A stretch of DNA of 64,000 nucleotides from positions 147,961,417 to 148,025,416 of the forward strand of contig NC_053391.1 in assembly GCF_905171765.1 (NCBI RefSeq), written 5' to 3'. The notes beneath the pieces are model-generated. The model was not told where the DNA came from, did not search any database, and saw nothing but the letters and a program-made list of their open reading frames with translations. The stretch is from Bufo bufo (lineage: Eukaryota > Chordata > Amphibia > Anura > Bufonidae). Positions 23,373-34,375 of the stretch are shown here, in pieces. Every line of letters begins with the position of its first letter. Position 1 is the first letter of the stretch. A program made the translations under genes and the position numbers.

Positions 23373-25197
23373 GAGCCTGCACTTGACAGCTTGGCTGTTG
23401 AGAGTCAGATCCTAGAAATGAAGGGTCTTTCTGGGGAGGTAATAAACACCCTTTTGTCCAGCAGAAAGGCTGTTACTTCAAAGATTTATTTAAAGGGCTT
23501 CTGTCACCCCACAAAAGTCATATTTTTTTTTTGGATAGTTACATTCCTTATAGCGCGATATAGAAGAATATAATCTTGTCACTTACTTTCATGCGGCCGT
23601 TTCTTTAGAAAACAAAATTTTATAATATGTAAATCCAGTCTCTACCAGCAAGTAGGGCGTCTACTTGCTGGTAGCCGCAGCAGAAAACCGCCCCCTCGCC
23701 GTGTTGATTGACAGGGCCAGCCGTGATCTCCTCCTCCGGCCGGCCCTGTCAGTATTTCAAAAATCGCGCGCCTCTGTTCATTCGGCGCAGGCGCTCTGAG
23801 ATGAGGAGGCTCGTCTCCTCAGAACTCCCTCAGTGCGCCTGCGCCGATGACGTCTTCTCTTTCGGTGATGTCATCGGCGCAGGCGCACTGAGGGAGTTCT
23901 GAGGTGACTAGCCTCCTCATCTCAGAGCGCCTGCGCCGAATGAACAGAGGCGCGCGATTTTTGAAATACTGACAGGCCGGCCGGAGGAGGAGATCACGGC
24001 TGGCCCTGTCAATCAACACGGCGGTGGGGCGGTTTTCTGCTGCGGCTACCAGCAAGTAGACGCCCTACTTGCTGGTAGAGACCGGATTTACATATTATAA
24101 AACTTTGTTTTCTAAAGAAACGGCCGCATGAAAGTAAGTGACAAGATTATATTCTCCTATATCGCGCTATAAGGAATGTAACTATCCAAAAAAAAAAAAA
24201 TAATGACTTTTGTGGGGTGACAGAAGCCCTTTAAGGATTTGGAGGGCCTTCCTTAGGTTTGAAAATAAGCCTGTTAATGTCCTAGAGCCCCCAGAGTTGC
24301 CACTAGTTCTTAGCTTCCTCCAGGAGGGCTGGAATAAAAAACTTAGACCTAGTACTTTGAAGGTCCATATCTCTGCCTTAAGCGCTTTCTTTGAGTATAA
24401 ATTAGCAGACCACCCCTGGATTTAAAAGATTTGTCATTGCAATCTCTAAACTTGCGCCCGTCCAGAAGTCCAGAGTTCCTCCCTGGGATTTAAATCTAGT
24501 TTTGTCTGCCTTAACTAGGGATCCCTTTGAGCCCATTGAAGATATCCCAATAAAAATCTTAACCTATAAATTATTTTTTTTGCTAGCCATTACATCGGCT
24601 AGAAGAGTGAGCGAGATATCGGCCTTCTCAATTGAGAGACCGTATCTTAACATTTTAGAAGATAGGGTTATTTTATCTCCTGACCCTGCCTTCCTTCCAA
24701 AGTTTTCGTCATCCTTTCACCGATCACAGGATGTAGTTTTAGCTTCCTTTTGTCCCTCACCAAAGAATTAGAAGGAAAGGGAATTCCATTGCCTCGATGT
24801 TAGAAGGTGCCTTATTCGGTACCTTTCTGCCACTCAGGGCTGGAGGTCGTCCTCTAAGCTTGTGGTTTCCTTCTAGGGACAGAAGATGGGCTCCCCTGCT
24901 TCCTCACAATCTATTGCCAGATATATTAAACAGGCCATTTACCTTGCATATTCCTCTAAAGGGGTTCCTCCTCCTGCCGGGTACTTGGAGTACACTCAAC
25001 TAGAGCGGTGTCTACATCCTGGGCAGAAAGAGCTTCTGCTTCTATTGACCAGATTTGCAGAGCTGCTACGTGGAATTCTTCACATACCTTTTTCAAGCAC
25101 TATAGACTTCAGCTTCCTTCACAAGAGGGTTTATGGTTTGGGCGTAAAATCCTCCAAGCAGTTGTCCCACCCTAGATATCCATGGGTGCTGTCATAG
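23373..25197 (+). pseudogene. DIRS tyrosine recombinase, split and frameshifted
   Basis: The N-terminal part (GEVINTLLSSRKAVTSK, ending near 23490) is interrupted by the TTAA MITE 23494-24230. It resumes at 24231 in the same phase with WRAFLRFENK, then a SAM-like core-binding region (LRPSTLKVHISALSAFF). A stop follows at 24423. In another phase the catalytic box ITSARRVSEI starts at about 24589, with the likely catalytic arginine at 24604-24606. The second box HSTR is at 24993-25004 and the nucleophile tyrosine, in the context KHYRL, at 25101-25103; both are in one phase, different from that of the ARRVSE box. The R, H, R and Y residues are thus all still visible but in separate frames. The enzyme would have inserted the circular cDNA. 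It ends next to the internal complementary region. Confidence 0.87.
23494..24230. mobile_element. TTAA-flanked palindromic MITE inside DIRS
   Basis: A 737-bp element with TTAA at 23490-23493 and 24231-24234. It begins AGGGCTTCTGTCACCCC and ends with the complement GGGGTGACAGAAGCCCT. The two arms are nearly perfect complements, meeting at about 23860 between GCGCCTGCGCCGATGACGTC and GATGTCATCGGCGCAGGCGC. The frames 23708-23902 and 23819-24055 are the same peptide read from the two arms. Its length plus duplication (741 bp) keeps the host frame. It is similar in style to the T2/Kolobok group. Confidence 0.88.
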
Positions 25198-25263
25198 GCG
25201 AGGGGGGAAATATGTGATTACACTTACCGGTAATCGTTTTTCCTTGAGCCTATGACAGCACCC
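25180..25263. repeat. Internal complementary region of DIRS
   Basis: This 84-bp segment is the reverse complement of the joined right and left ends: CCATGGGTGCTGTCATAGGC plus GAGGGG mirrors the left edge (19543-19575), and ATGTGATTACACTTACCGG plus TAATCG mirrors the right edge (25572-25626). Such a region is specific to DIRS elements and is thought to template formation of the circular intermediate. It predicts the ends at 19543-19546 and 25626-25630. Confidence 0.92.
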
Positions 25264-25347
25264 GCCTAGGACCCTCCCATAATAAAAAAGAAAAGAGTTT
25301 TTTTTTTAAAATAAAGATATAGTATAAATACTCCTTTATTTATGTTT

Positions 25348-25410
<63 letters not shown>
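25348..25410. repeat. (TA)n microsatellite inside DIRS
   Basis: About 60 bp of uninterrupted TA between the internal complementary region and the right terminal repeat. Confidence 0.95.
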
Positions 25411-25415
<5 letters not shown>

Positions 25416-25486
25416 CGTTTGATCTATTATGGATGTATTTTGTCCTGTGGTGTAGTCTTTTCTGTTTCCTTAGTTCTTGGAATAGG

Positions 25487-25587
25487 ACTGGCGTGATGGG
25501 GGTTGTACTTCCCTTTTAAAGAGGCTGTGCTTCCTGTTTCCTGTCCTGAGGAAAGGGGCGGATGCTATCCATGGGTGCTGTCATAGG
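25487..25587. repeat. Right inverted terminal repeat of DIRS
   Basis: From ACTGGCGTGATGGGGGTTG to GGTGCTGTCATAGG, complementary to 19555-19655 over 101 bp. It is followed by the non-inverted right extension CTCAAGGAAAAACGATTACC and GGTAAGTGTAATCACATATTT. Confidence 0.92.
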
Positions 25588-26147
25588 CTCAAGGAAAAAC
25601 GATTACCGGTAAGTGTAATCACATATTTCCATCTCTACCTATACAGACTCAAATCCTCTGGTTGACGTCGGGACAGGGGACAGCCCCTTCAGCTTCCAGC
25701 TGGCTGAGAAAACAGAGAACACATCACTGGGATCGGCGCATGCCCAGTGATGCTGTTAAAGCTGTTGCCCTCAGTCGTCTTATCATCGCTCAGGCGCAGG
25801 CAATCGCCGGCACTGCGCCTGCGCGGGATTTCGGATGCAGGCGAGAGGAGGATCGGGGGTGTTTGCCGCAGAGCGCGGCGCTGGGGGTGGGGGGAGGTGC
25901 ACTTAGCCTCGCCTCTGGGAGGCGATTTAGGCGATCTTGGAGGAGTTCTTCGTTTTCAAATTTAGGCGGGCACGGCACTTCAGAGGGGCCTTCCTGGGCA
26001 CCGTGGACAAAGAATAACGCCCCTCTGGGCTCCTTACAGCTTCATTTGAATATCATAAAAAGCGTTTTTTTGAAGAAATGACAAGACACAGAATAAAAAG
26101 AACAAGACATATGGAAATAAGGTACTTTATTACACATGGATTCATAA

Positions 26148-26987
26148 AAAAACAAGTTTACGTGTTTTGTTTTTACTCCCTCCTTTGGAGTCAGCTATTT
26201 TATTTTTCCATTCACATAGCCATATGAGAACTTTTTTTTTTTTTGGTGGGATAAGGTGTACTTTGTAATGTCACCATTTAATATTGCATAGGATGTAGTG
26301 GGAAGCTGGGAAAAAAAATTCCAAATGTGGTGGTATTGGAAAAAATATGCAATCCCATCACAGTTTTCTGGGTTTTGTTTTTATGGTGTTCACTATGCAG
26401 TAAAACTGACTTGTGCTCTTCATTCTCTGGTTTAGTACCATTACAGTGATACCACATTTGTTTACTTTTTCTTGTGTTTTAATGCTGAAATTTTTTTTTT
26501 TATGTATTTTTTCCTTCATCGCCATATTCGGAACCCATAACATCACTTTTAATAAAAAAAATTTGGGGAGGTGAAGTGATAAACTGTGAATCGGTCATAT
26601 TGCTTTTTTTTCCCGTTACGCCATTCATTATGTGGGATACGTTTTTGTTAAATATTCAATTCAGGTGTACATTACAATTCAGTCCTGCCACCTGCATTGG
26701 AATATATAAGTAATAAGCCTAGAAGCCTAGTACAGGCTCTGGCTTATTACAGCAATGGAATGCCTTCCCTGATCTCAGCCAGGGGGAGGTATTCCTGCCT
26801 AGCAGGCATTTCAGATGCCGTGGTCACATTTGACCATGGCATCTGAGGGGTTAAACGTCCACAACTGCCATTACTGACAATTGCTGACATTAGTCCTGGT
26901 TGTCTGCTGTATGAAACCAGAGCAGGCGCCTTCTTTAAAGAGCTGACATGTGACATACTATTACGTCACATCTTGGGAAGGGGTTAA
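26148..26987. mobile_element. piggyBac-type element fragment, right end
   Basis: T- and A-rich sequence ending CTTGGGAAGGGG then TTAA (26984-26987). In complement this gives TTAA-CCCCTTCCCAAG, like other frog piggyBac-type ends. It contains GTGGTCACATTTGACCATGG at about 26820, a dyad shared almost exactly with about 60056 in the fragment at 59386-60248. The left end is missing; the fragment replaces the right tip of the split MITE. Confidence 0.6.
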
Positions 26988-27000
26988 AAGCGCAAATTAA

Positions 27001-27517
27001 GGGTTCTTTCACGCTAGCGTCGCTGGATTCCGGCAGGCAGTTCCATCGCCGGAACTGCCTGCCAGATCTGGCAATCTGTATGCAAACGGATACCATTTGT
27101 AGACGGATCCGAATGCGGATCCGTCTCACAAATTTATTGCAATATGGGATCCGTCTCTCCGGTTGTCATCCGGAAAAATGGATCCGGTATTTCTTTTTCA
27201 CATTTTTAAAGGTCTGTTTTTCCGGAACACTTAGGGCTGGATCCGGCATTAATGAATTTAAATGTAAAATAATGCCGGATCCGGCATTCTGGCAAATGTG
27301 CCGGAATTTTGGACAGAGAAAACACTGCAGCATGCTGCGGTATTTTCTCCGTCCAAAAACCATATAGTGACTGAACTGAAGACATCCTGATGCATACTGA
27401 ACGGATTTCTCTCCATTCAGAATGCATTAGCATAAAACTGATCAGTTATTTTCTGGTATAGAGCCCCTAGGACGGAACTCAATACTGGAAAAGAAAAACG
27501 CTAGTGTGAAAGTACCC
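27001..27517. mobile_element. PIF/Harbinger-type MITE, TAA duplication
   Basis: A 517-bp element with TAA at 26998-27000 and 27518-27520. It begins GGGTTCTTTCACGCTAGCGT and ends with CGCTAGTGTGAAAGTACCC. It is closely related to 6599-7056. Many GGATCCGG/CCGGATCC dyads are in the arms. The overlapping frames on both strands are shadow products. Confidence 0.82.
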
Positions 27518-27679
27518 TAATATATTAATCGCCCAGCCTCAACTCACCAATTTATCTGACTTATGTCAGGTGCTTCATAAATATGGGGCTCCTTCTGGAC
27601 ATCATATTTCTCAATGCTTTTACACCAGGGCTCGACATATCCCAGGTTGCCATGGCGGTATTTGCCCCTGCTTGAAAAT

Positions 27680-28360
27680 AGGCCCAGCGCACCAGCAGCC
27701 GGACGCAGCCACTGGAGGGTTAAGACCACGAGCAAAATTAAACCCTTTTTTTTTTTATCACTTGCGCCCAGACTCGGACTGCCACCCTGCCCGGACCCCT
27801 CAGCTTTCGGCTCCATCGTGGTTTGGACACTCTCTCTCGCCGTCTATCGGTTGCAGCTGCTGATATCGCCGTGCATCATCTCCAGGGCAGTTGAAAATGA
27901 CGAAGCCTTTACCGGAGCCCGGCCGGTACTTATGTGATAACTGTCCGGCAGACATCAGAGCCTGTGTCCCGGTGAGAGAGCCTCGGCGGGGGGAAGAGGA
28001 GTTAGTGCAGGGGAGGCAGAGCGGGAGCACAGGTAGCGGCGCTGCACTCGCTGACAAGTGGAGGGAAGACAATCAGCCCATCATTCCTCCTGCTGTATAC
28101 AGCAGGGGACATGATCGGGCAGCGCAACATCCCAGGGCACCAAGTGCTGCCAGGTCCCTGCTCTGCGGCGGTAAATAATGCGCTCTGCACTTATCCGCCA
28201 GGCCCAAAGTTTGTAATGTCTGCCTGCTACAGCCAAGTTAGCCTCGAGCACGGCCATGAACCCAGCGGGGAGCTGCATACCATCTGCCGTCATTAGGCCG
28301 GAGCTCCTGCTAGCCACAACTGGCGCCCATTCCTGCACCGTGCTCCATCCCGGCAGTTAC
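27680..28360. other. CpG-rich block, possible promoter or exon remnant
   Basis: A G/C-rich stretch with many CpGs in a generally CpG-poor window. The plus frame around 27897 reads MTKPLPEPGRYLCDNCPA, followed by a possible splice donor CCG|GTGAGAG near 27970. This could be a non-coding leader and first exon of the hAT transposase or captured host promoter DNA. No family match can be named and the frames are short, so no gene is called. Confidence 0.3.
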
Positions 28361-28384
28361 CATTCGGCCATTTCTTAGTTCTGT

Positions 28385-28860
28385 CCCTTTCTAGGAAAGC
28401 TGGGTGACAGCCTGTATACCACACAGAAAGCCGGGTGGCAGCTCCTAGGAGAGCTGTGTGGTATACCGGCTGTCTGTCACCCAGCTTTCCTGGTCTCCTG
28501 AGGAGAATATATCTCAGTATAGGAACATTTAGATACCTTATCATATGATTTACCCATTCAGGAGTCTTTGAAAGCCGGGTTGCAGCTCCTATAAGAACGA
28601 AGACTTCTGAATGGCCAAATCATCTGATGACTTCTCTATATGTTCCCATACTGAGATATATTCTCCTCAGGAAAGCTGGGTGACAGGCTGTATACCACAC
28701 ATTTCTCCTAGGAGCTGCCATAAGACTCCTGAATGGCTAAATCATCTGATAACTTCTCTATGTTCCCGTACTGAGATATGTTCTCCTCAGGACTAGGAGA
28801 CCAGGAAAGCTTGGTGACAATCCATGAGAGAGCTGGAAGGCCCCTCAGTATTCCTATGGA
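28385..28860. repeat. Cluster of short direct and inverted repeats
   Basis: GGAAAGCTGGGTGACAG recurs at about 28393, 28670 and (as GGAAAGCTTGGTGACAA) 28803, and inverted as CTGTCACCCAGCTTTCC near 28473. CTGTATACCACAC appears at about 28411, inverted near 28458, and again near 28689. ATATTCTCCTCAGG and its complement occur near 28502, 28660 and 28780. Together they form a rearranged foldback of about 475 bp. No coding sequence. Confidence 0.7.
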
Positions 28861-29173
28861 AATATTTTCCCCAGAGGATTACCTGTTGTGGATTTTTATC
28901 AAACTCTACATGTAGCGTGTGGATTTGCTGTGGAATTCAGCCACAGTTACACATGGTGAAATCATATATTGCCACGGTTCAGATTTGAAATGTGCACAGT
29001 AGGTTCATTTCCGTGTGGATTTTATAAAGTGTGAGGATTTTTGGTAAAATCTTATCCATTTTGCTGGTATTTGCTGCAATATGCTGTGGATTTCATAGCT
29101 GCAGTTCTATGAGATGAATGAGCCCGGACCAAACATCCTGGGGAAGGGATCTCCGTTCTGTCAGCTGCAGCAC

Positions 29174-32100
29174 AGTAATTATACACACAGTGACGTCACA
29201 GCGCAGGGATTATACACACAGTGACGTCACAGTACAATGATAATAAACACTGAAGAGATGCGGCACACAGTGACATCACAGTACACTGATAATAAACACT
29301 GAAGAGATGCGGCACACAGTGACATCACAGTACACTGATAATAAACACTGAAGAGATGCTGCACACAGTGACGTCACAGTATACTGAAGAGATGCAGCAC
29401 ACAGTGACGTCACAGTACACTGATAATAAACACTGAGGAGATGCGGCACACAGTGACATCACAGTACACTGATAATAAACACTGAAGAGATGTGGCACAC
29501 AGTGACATCACAGTACACTGATAATAAACACTGAGGAGATGTGGCACACAGTGACATCACAGTACACTGATAATAAACACTGAAGAGATGCGGCACACAG
29601 TGACATCACAGTACACTGATAATAAACACTGAAGAGATGCAGCACACAGTGACATCACAGTACACTGATAAACACTGAGGAGATGCGGCACACAGTGACG
29701 TCACAGTACACTGATAATAAACACTGAAGAGATGCGGCACACAGTGACATCACAGTACACTGATAATAAACACTGAAGAGATGCTGCACACAGTGACGTC
29801 ACAGTATACTGAAGAGATGCAGCACACACTGACGTCACAGTACACTGATAATAAACACTGAAGAGATGCGGCACACAGTGACATCACAGTACACTGATAA
29901 TAAACACTGAAGAGATGCGGCACACAGTGACGTCACAGTACACTGATAATAAACCCTGAAGAGATGCGGCACACAGTGACATCACAGTACACTGATAATA
30001 AACACTGAAGAGATGCTGCACACAGTGACGTCACAGTATACTGAAGAGATGCAGCACACACTGACGTCACAGTACACTGATAATAAACACTGAAGAGATG
30101 CGGCACACAGTGACATCACAGTACACTGATAATAAACACTGAAGAGATGCGGCACACAGTGACGTCACAGTACACTGATAATAAACCCTGAAGAGATGCG
30201 GCACACAGTGACGTCACAGTACACTGATAATAAACACTGAAGAGATGCAGCACACAGTGACATCACAGTACACTGATAATAAACACTGAGGAGATGCGGC
30301 ACACAGTGACGTCACACTACACTGATAATAAACACTGAAGAGATGCGGCACACAGTGACATCACAGTACACTGATAATAAACACTGAAGAGATGCTGCAC
30401 ACACTGACGTCACAGTACACTGATAATAAACACTGAAGAGATGCGGCACACAGTGACATCACAGTACACTGATAATAAACACTGAAGAGATGCGGCACAC
30501 AGTGACGTCACAGTACACTGATAATAAACCCTGAAGAGATGCGGCACACAGTGACGTCACAGTACACTGATAAACACTGAAGAGATGCGGCACACAGTGA
30601 CGTCACAGTACACTGATAAACACTGAAGAGATGCGGCACACAGTGACATCACAGTACACTGATAATAAACACTGAAGAGATGCGGCACACAGTGACATCA
30701 CAGTACACTGATAATAAACACTGAGGAGATGCGGCACACAGTGACATCACAGTACACTGATAATAAACCCTGAAGAGATGCGGCACACAGTGACGTCACA
30801 GTACACTGATAAACACTGAAGAGATGCGGCACACAGTGACATCACAGTACACTGATAATAAACACTGAAGAGATGCAGCACACAGTGACATCACAGTACA
30901 CTGATAAACACTGAGGAGATGCGGCACACAGTGACATCACAGTACACTGATAATAAACACTGAGGAGATGCGGCACACAGTGACATCACAGTACACTGAT
31001 AAACACTGAGGAGATGCGGCACACAGTGACGTCACAGTACACTGATAAACACTGAAGAGATGCGGCACACAGTGACGTCACAGTACACTGATAAACACTG
31101 AAGAGATGCGGCACACAGTGACATCACAGTACACTGATAAACACTGAAGAGATGCAGCACACAGTGACATCACAGTACACTGATAAACACTGAAGAGATG
31201 CGGCACACAGTGACATCACAGTACACTGATAAACACTGAAGAGATGCGGCACACAGTGACGTCACAGTACACTGATAAACACTGAAGAGATGCGGCACAC
31301 AGTGACATCACAGTACACTGATAAACACTGAAGAGATGCAGCACACAGTGACATCACAGTACACTGATAAACACTGAAGAGATGCAGCACACAGTGACGT
31401 CACAGTACACTGATAAACACTGAAGAGATGCGGCACACAGTGACGTCACAGTACACTGATAAACACTGAAGAGATGCGGCACACAGTGACATCACAGTAC
31501 ACTGATAAACACTGAAGAGATGCAGCACACAGTGACATCACAGTACACTGATAAACACTGAAGAGATGCGGCACACAGTGACGTCACAGTACACTGATAA
31601 ACACTGAAGAGATGCGGCACACAGTGACGTCACAGTACACTGATAAACACTGAAGAGATGCGGCACACAGTGACATCACAGTACACTGATAAACACTGAA
31701 GAGATGCAGCACACAGTGACATCACAGTACACTGATAAACACTGAAGAGATGCAGCACACAGTGACGTCACAGTACACTGATAAACACTGAAGAGATGCG
31801 GCACACAGTGACGTCACAGTACACTGATAAACACTGAAGAGATGCGGCACACAGTGACATCACAGTACACTGATAAACACTGAAGAGATGCGGCACACAG
31901 TGACATCACAGTACACTGATAAACACTGAGGAGATGCGGCACACAGTGACATCACAGTACACTGATAATAAACACTGAAGAGATGCGGCACACAGTGACA
32001 TCACAGTACACTGATAATAAACACTGAAGAGATGCGGCACACAGTGACATCACAGTACACTGATAATAAACACTGAGGAGATGCGGCACACAGTGACATC

Positions 32101-32217
32101 ACAGTACACTGATAATAAACACTGAGGAGATGTGGCACACAGTGACATCACAGTACACTGATAATAAACACTGAGGAGATGCGGCACACAGTGACATCAC
32201 AGTACACTGATAATAAA
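29174..32217. repeat. 3 kb minisatellite, 49/46-bp units with CRE octamer
   Basis: About 60 tandem units. The long unit is 49 bp, reading CTGATAATAAACACTGAAGA then GATGCGGCACACAGTGACAT then CACAGTACA. The short unit lacks one ATA step and is 46 bp. Long units dominate 29230-30560, short units 30900-31940, and long units return up to 32217. Nearly every unit holds TGACGTCA or TGACATCA, the first being the consensus cAMP response element and the second its CpG-deamination product. Higher-order periods are visible: a variant ending GTATACTGAAGAGATGCAGC recurs 232 bp apart, and a GCAGC plus TGACGTCA variant recurs 368 bp apart (8 x 46). The first units at 29174-29225 have a shorter form (CACACAGTGACGTCACAGCG then CAGGGATTATA), like the 31-bp array at 15.7-16.1 kb. 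Confidence 0.97.
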
Positions 32218-32326
32218 CAATGCCCATGGTGTTTGGTTCTAGACTTCTTTATATGTTTATTTAAGAGGTGTTATTTTTGTCGATGAAAATAAGGCTTTAT
32301 AAGGTAAAAAAAAACAAAAAAATATA

Positions 32327-34036
32327 GGGTCCCAGACGCATACTATAGCGGCATTTGCGGATGATATGCTTCTCCTACTATCTGACCCCAAGGTTGCGTT
32401 TCCCGCTTTGCTGAGACAATTAGATGTCTTTGGTTATATCTCCAATTTTAAAATAAATCTGACCAAGTGTGTGGCACTAGGAGTTAATACCCCTCCGGCG
32501 ATTATAGCCCAATTAGAGAAGAATTACCCCTTCCAATGGGAAAAAGATCACATTAAATACTTAGGGGTTCAAATTACTAGGGATCCGGAACAACTTTTCT
32601 CCCGGAATTATCCTAAACTTTTAGCTGACATTAAACTTCAACTGAAAGAGTTGAAAATACCGTTCCTGTCCTGGCTGGGGAGAAAAAATATTTTAAAGAC
32701 ATATATCCTCCCCAAACTACTTTATTTAATGCAGGCGTTACCGGTGCAACTACCCCACCACTTTTTGACGCAAGTTAGGAAAATATTTTCAGCGTTTGTA
32801 TGGAACCAGACCCGTCCTAGACTAGCTCACCGGAGGTTGACCCTTTCTAGATCTAAGGGGGGCATTAGTTTGCCGGACATCAGCAGCTATTATAAGGCTA
32901 TACAGTTGAGGTTACACGCAGAGATAATAAATCCCAAAGTTAATAAGTTAGGATGCTTAATTGCTAGGAGAGTATTGGGATCAAAAGCTCTGGCCTTGTT
33001 ATGGGATCCGGGTGGGCCTTCCCGACACTTCTCTAGATTACCGGCATCATTGAAGGGAGTGGCAGATTGTTGGCACAAACTATCAAGTCATTTATGCGCC
33101 TCTACCTCAATATCCCCTCTTACACCTGTTCGGCATTTACCCTACTTGTTAAATGCTGATTTTCAAGATGCTTTAGGTCTATGGGCTGCGCTAGGCGATG
33201 TAGCAGTCGGAGACTTCCTTATAGGGCGTCAAGTACCAGAAGTATCGGATTTGAAGGCTAGATTTGAGCATATCCCTTGGACGACTCCACAATATTCCCA
33301 GCTTAATTGGTACTGTAAGTTATATTTATCTACTTCTCCAAGTAGCTATACTCCCACTTGGTATGATGTAGTGTGGAACCAATCTATAGGTAAGAAAGGC
33401 ATGATATCACTTTTATATAGAAAAATTTTGGAGTCAAGTACGGACACCAGACCCTGGTTCATCGAGCAGTGGGAGAAGGAGATAGGGCAGTCATTGACTG
33501 AAGAGATCACAAGCCGAATATTATCACACTCACATGGCCACTCAAGATGTATTAAATTACAAGAAAATTCCTATAAGATAATAACCAGATGGTATAAGAC
33601 CCCAGTGAGAATGCATTCTATTTCCCCTACATACTCAGCTGATTGCTGGAGATGTGGCGGAGATAGTGGAACTATGTATCACATCTGGTGGTCTTGCCCT
33701 ATTATATCAGAATATTGGGATAGGATTAGTAAAGCAGTGCAGGAGATTTGCCGGGTGGGCTCACCTATATCCCCGACCGTAGCACTCTTGAACCTGCCAG
33801 ATTGCAATTATCCACTTGCCAGACACTCATTGTCGGCGCACCTCATAGCTGCAGCAAAACTGCTCATACCTAAATATTGGCTATCCAAAGAAACTCCTAG
33901 CCTTCAAGAATGGGTCAATAAGGTTCAGGAGATATGTCAACTAGAGGAATTGACAAGCTGGGAGTCATTGTCTCACGACAGGTTTTTGCTGACTTGGGTG
34001 AAATGGGTGGACTGGCATAAGGAACGCAATAAATAA
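32327..34036 (+). pseudogene. L1 ORF2 C-terminal part (RT end and zinc knuckle)
   Basis: An open frame of about 570 codons with no internal stop. It begins inside the reverse transcriptase at the catalytic box: bases 32351-32365 read AFADD before the first ATG (32366), followed by MLLLLSDP. Then come the RT thumb (KINLTKCVALGV, IKYLGVQITRD), the WNQTRPRLA block with RSKGGISLPD, and near the C-terminus CWRCGGDSGTMYHIWWSCP, the CCHC-like motif typical of L1 ORF2. The N-terminal endonuclease and the first RT motifs (roughly 700 residues) are missing. It would not be translated into an active protein on its own. Clade is L1-like, perhaps the Tx1/L1 group common in amphibians. No intact start of the natural ORF is present. 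Confidence 0.92.
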
Positions 34037-34375
34037 GGGAAGTTACATTAGGGGTAAGGAACAGGAGGAGTTACTTTAAGGAACAAGAGGAATTACTTTA
34101 ATGTTAAATCGAATGGATAGCCAAAGTTGTGGAACTAGGTGTGCGATATCATGACTAAATACATAGAAGCTGTTTCCACATGTATAATGCTAAGCTGTCA
34201 CTTTGCATATTACACCCAATTTATTATCTTTCAATGTAATCTTGCCTATCGACCAATGTTTGAATATGGAGTACTATGTTGTTCTCTTTTGTTGTTGTAA
34301 CATGTCTGTCATAACAATAAAATAAGATTTTGAAAAAAAAAGAATATAAAAAAAAAAAAAAAAAAAAAAAAAAAC
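32327..34375 (+). mobile_element. 5'-truncated L1-type LINE with poly-A tail
   Basis: About 2.05 kb covering the end of ORF2, a 3' UTR of roughly 300 bp and an A-rich tail (34338-34374). The junction at 32327 follows an A-rich patch (AAAAAAAAACAAAAAAATATA), and the tail is itself interrupted by GAATAT, so a duplication of A/T-rich target is likely but cannot be fixed. It lies between the minisatellite and the right hAT-like end. The long intact frame shows it is one of the youngest insertions in the window. Confidence 0.9.

Larger units (their letters stand above)
19543..25628 (+). mobile_element. DIRS-type tyrosine-recombinase retrotransposon, full length
   Basis: A 6.1 kb element with the full DIRS layout: inverted terminal repeats (19555-19655 and 25487-25587), a right-end extension (25588-25628), gag-like, RT/RNase H and tyrosine recombinase regions in that order, and an internal complementary region (25180-25263). 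DIRS elements are copied through RNA and inserted by the recombinase as circles rather than by an integrase, so no duplication is expected; TTT is seen at both edges. The ORFs carry frameshifts and stop codons, the RT active site is altered, and a TTAA MITE splits the recombinase gene, so this copy is dead. Coding frames run left to right. Confidence 0.93.
18933..26147. mobile_element. T2-type foldback MITE split by a DIRS element
   Basis: The left part starts at TTAA (18929-18932) with AGGGAATCTGTCACTAGC and runs to about 19306. Its complement is found at about 25790-26147: for example CAAATTTAGGCGGGCACGGC at about 25959 mirrors the segment near 19150, and TAAAAAGCGTTTTTTTGAAG near 26056 mirrors AAACGCTTTTTATGATATTC near 19055. 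The DIRS element (19543-25628) sits in the loop between the arms. The right arm stops at about 26147, short of the expected terminal GTGACAGATTCCCT and TTAA, so the right end was lost to the piggyBac-type fragment that follows. Confidence 0.8.

Noticed and set aside
23708..24055. Similar peptides on opposite strands inside the DIRS element
   Set aside because: They are the two arms of the palindromic MITE, not coding sequence.
29174..32217. Possible CRISPR-like array
   Set aside because: Units are contiguous and nearly identical, with no unique spacers, and the context is a vertebrate repeat landscape. It is a minisatellite.
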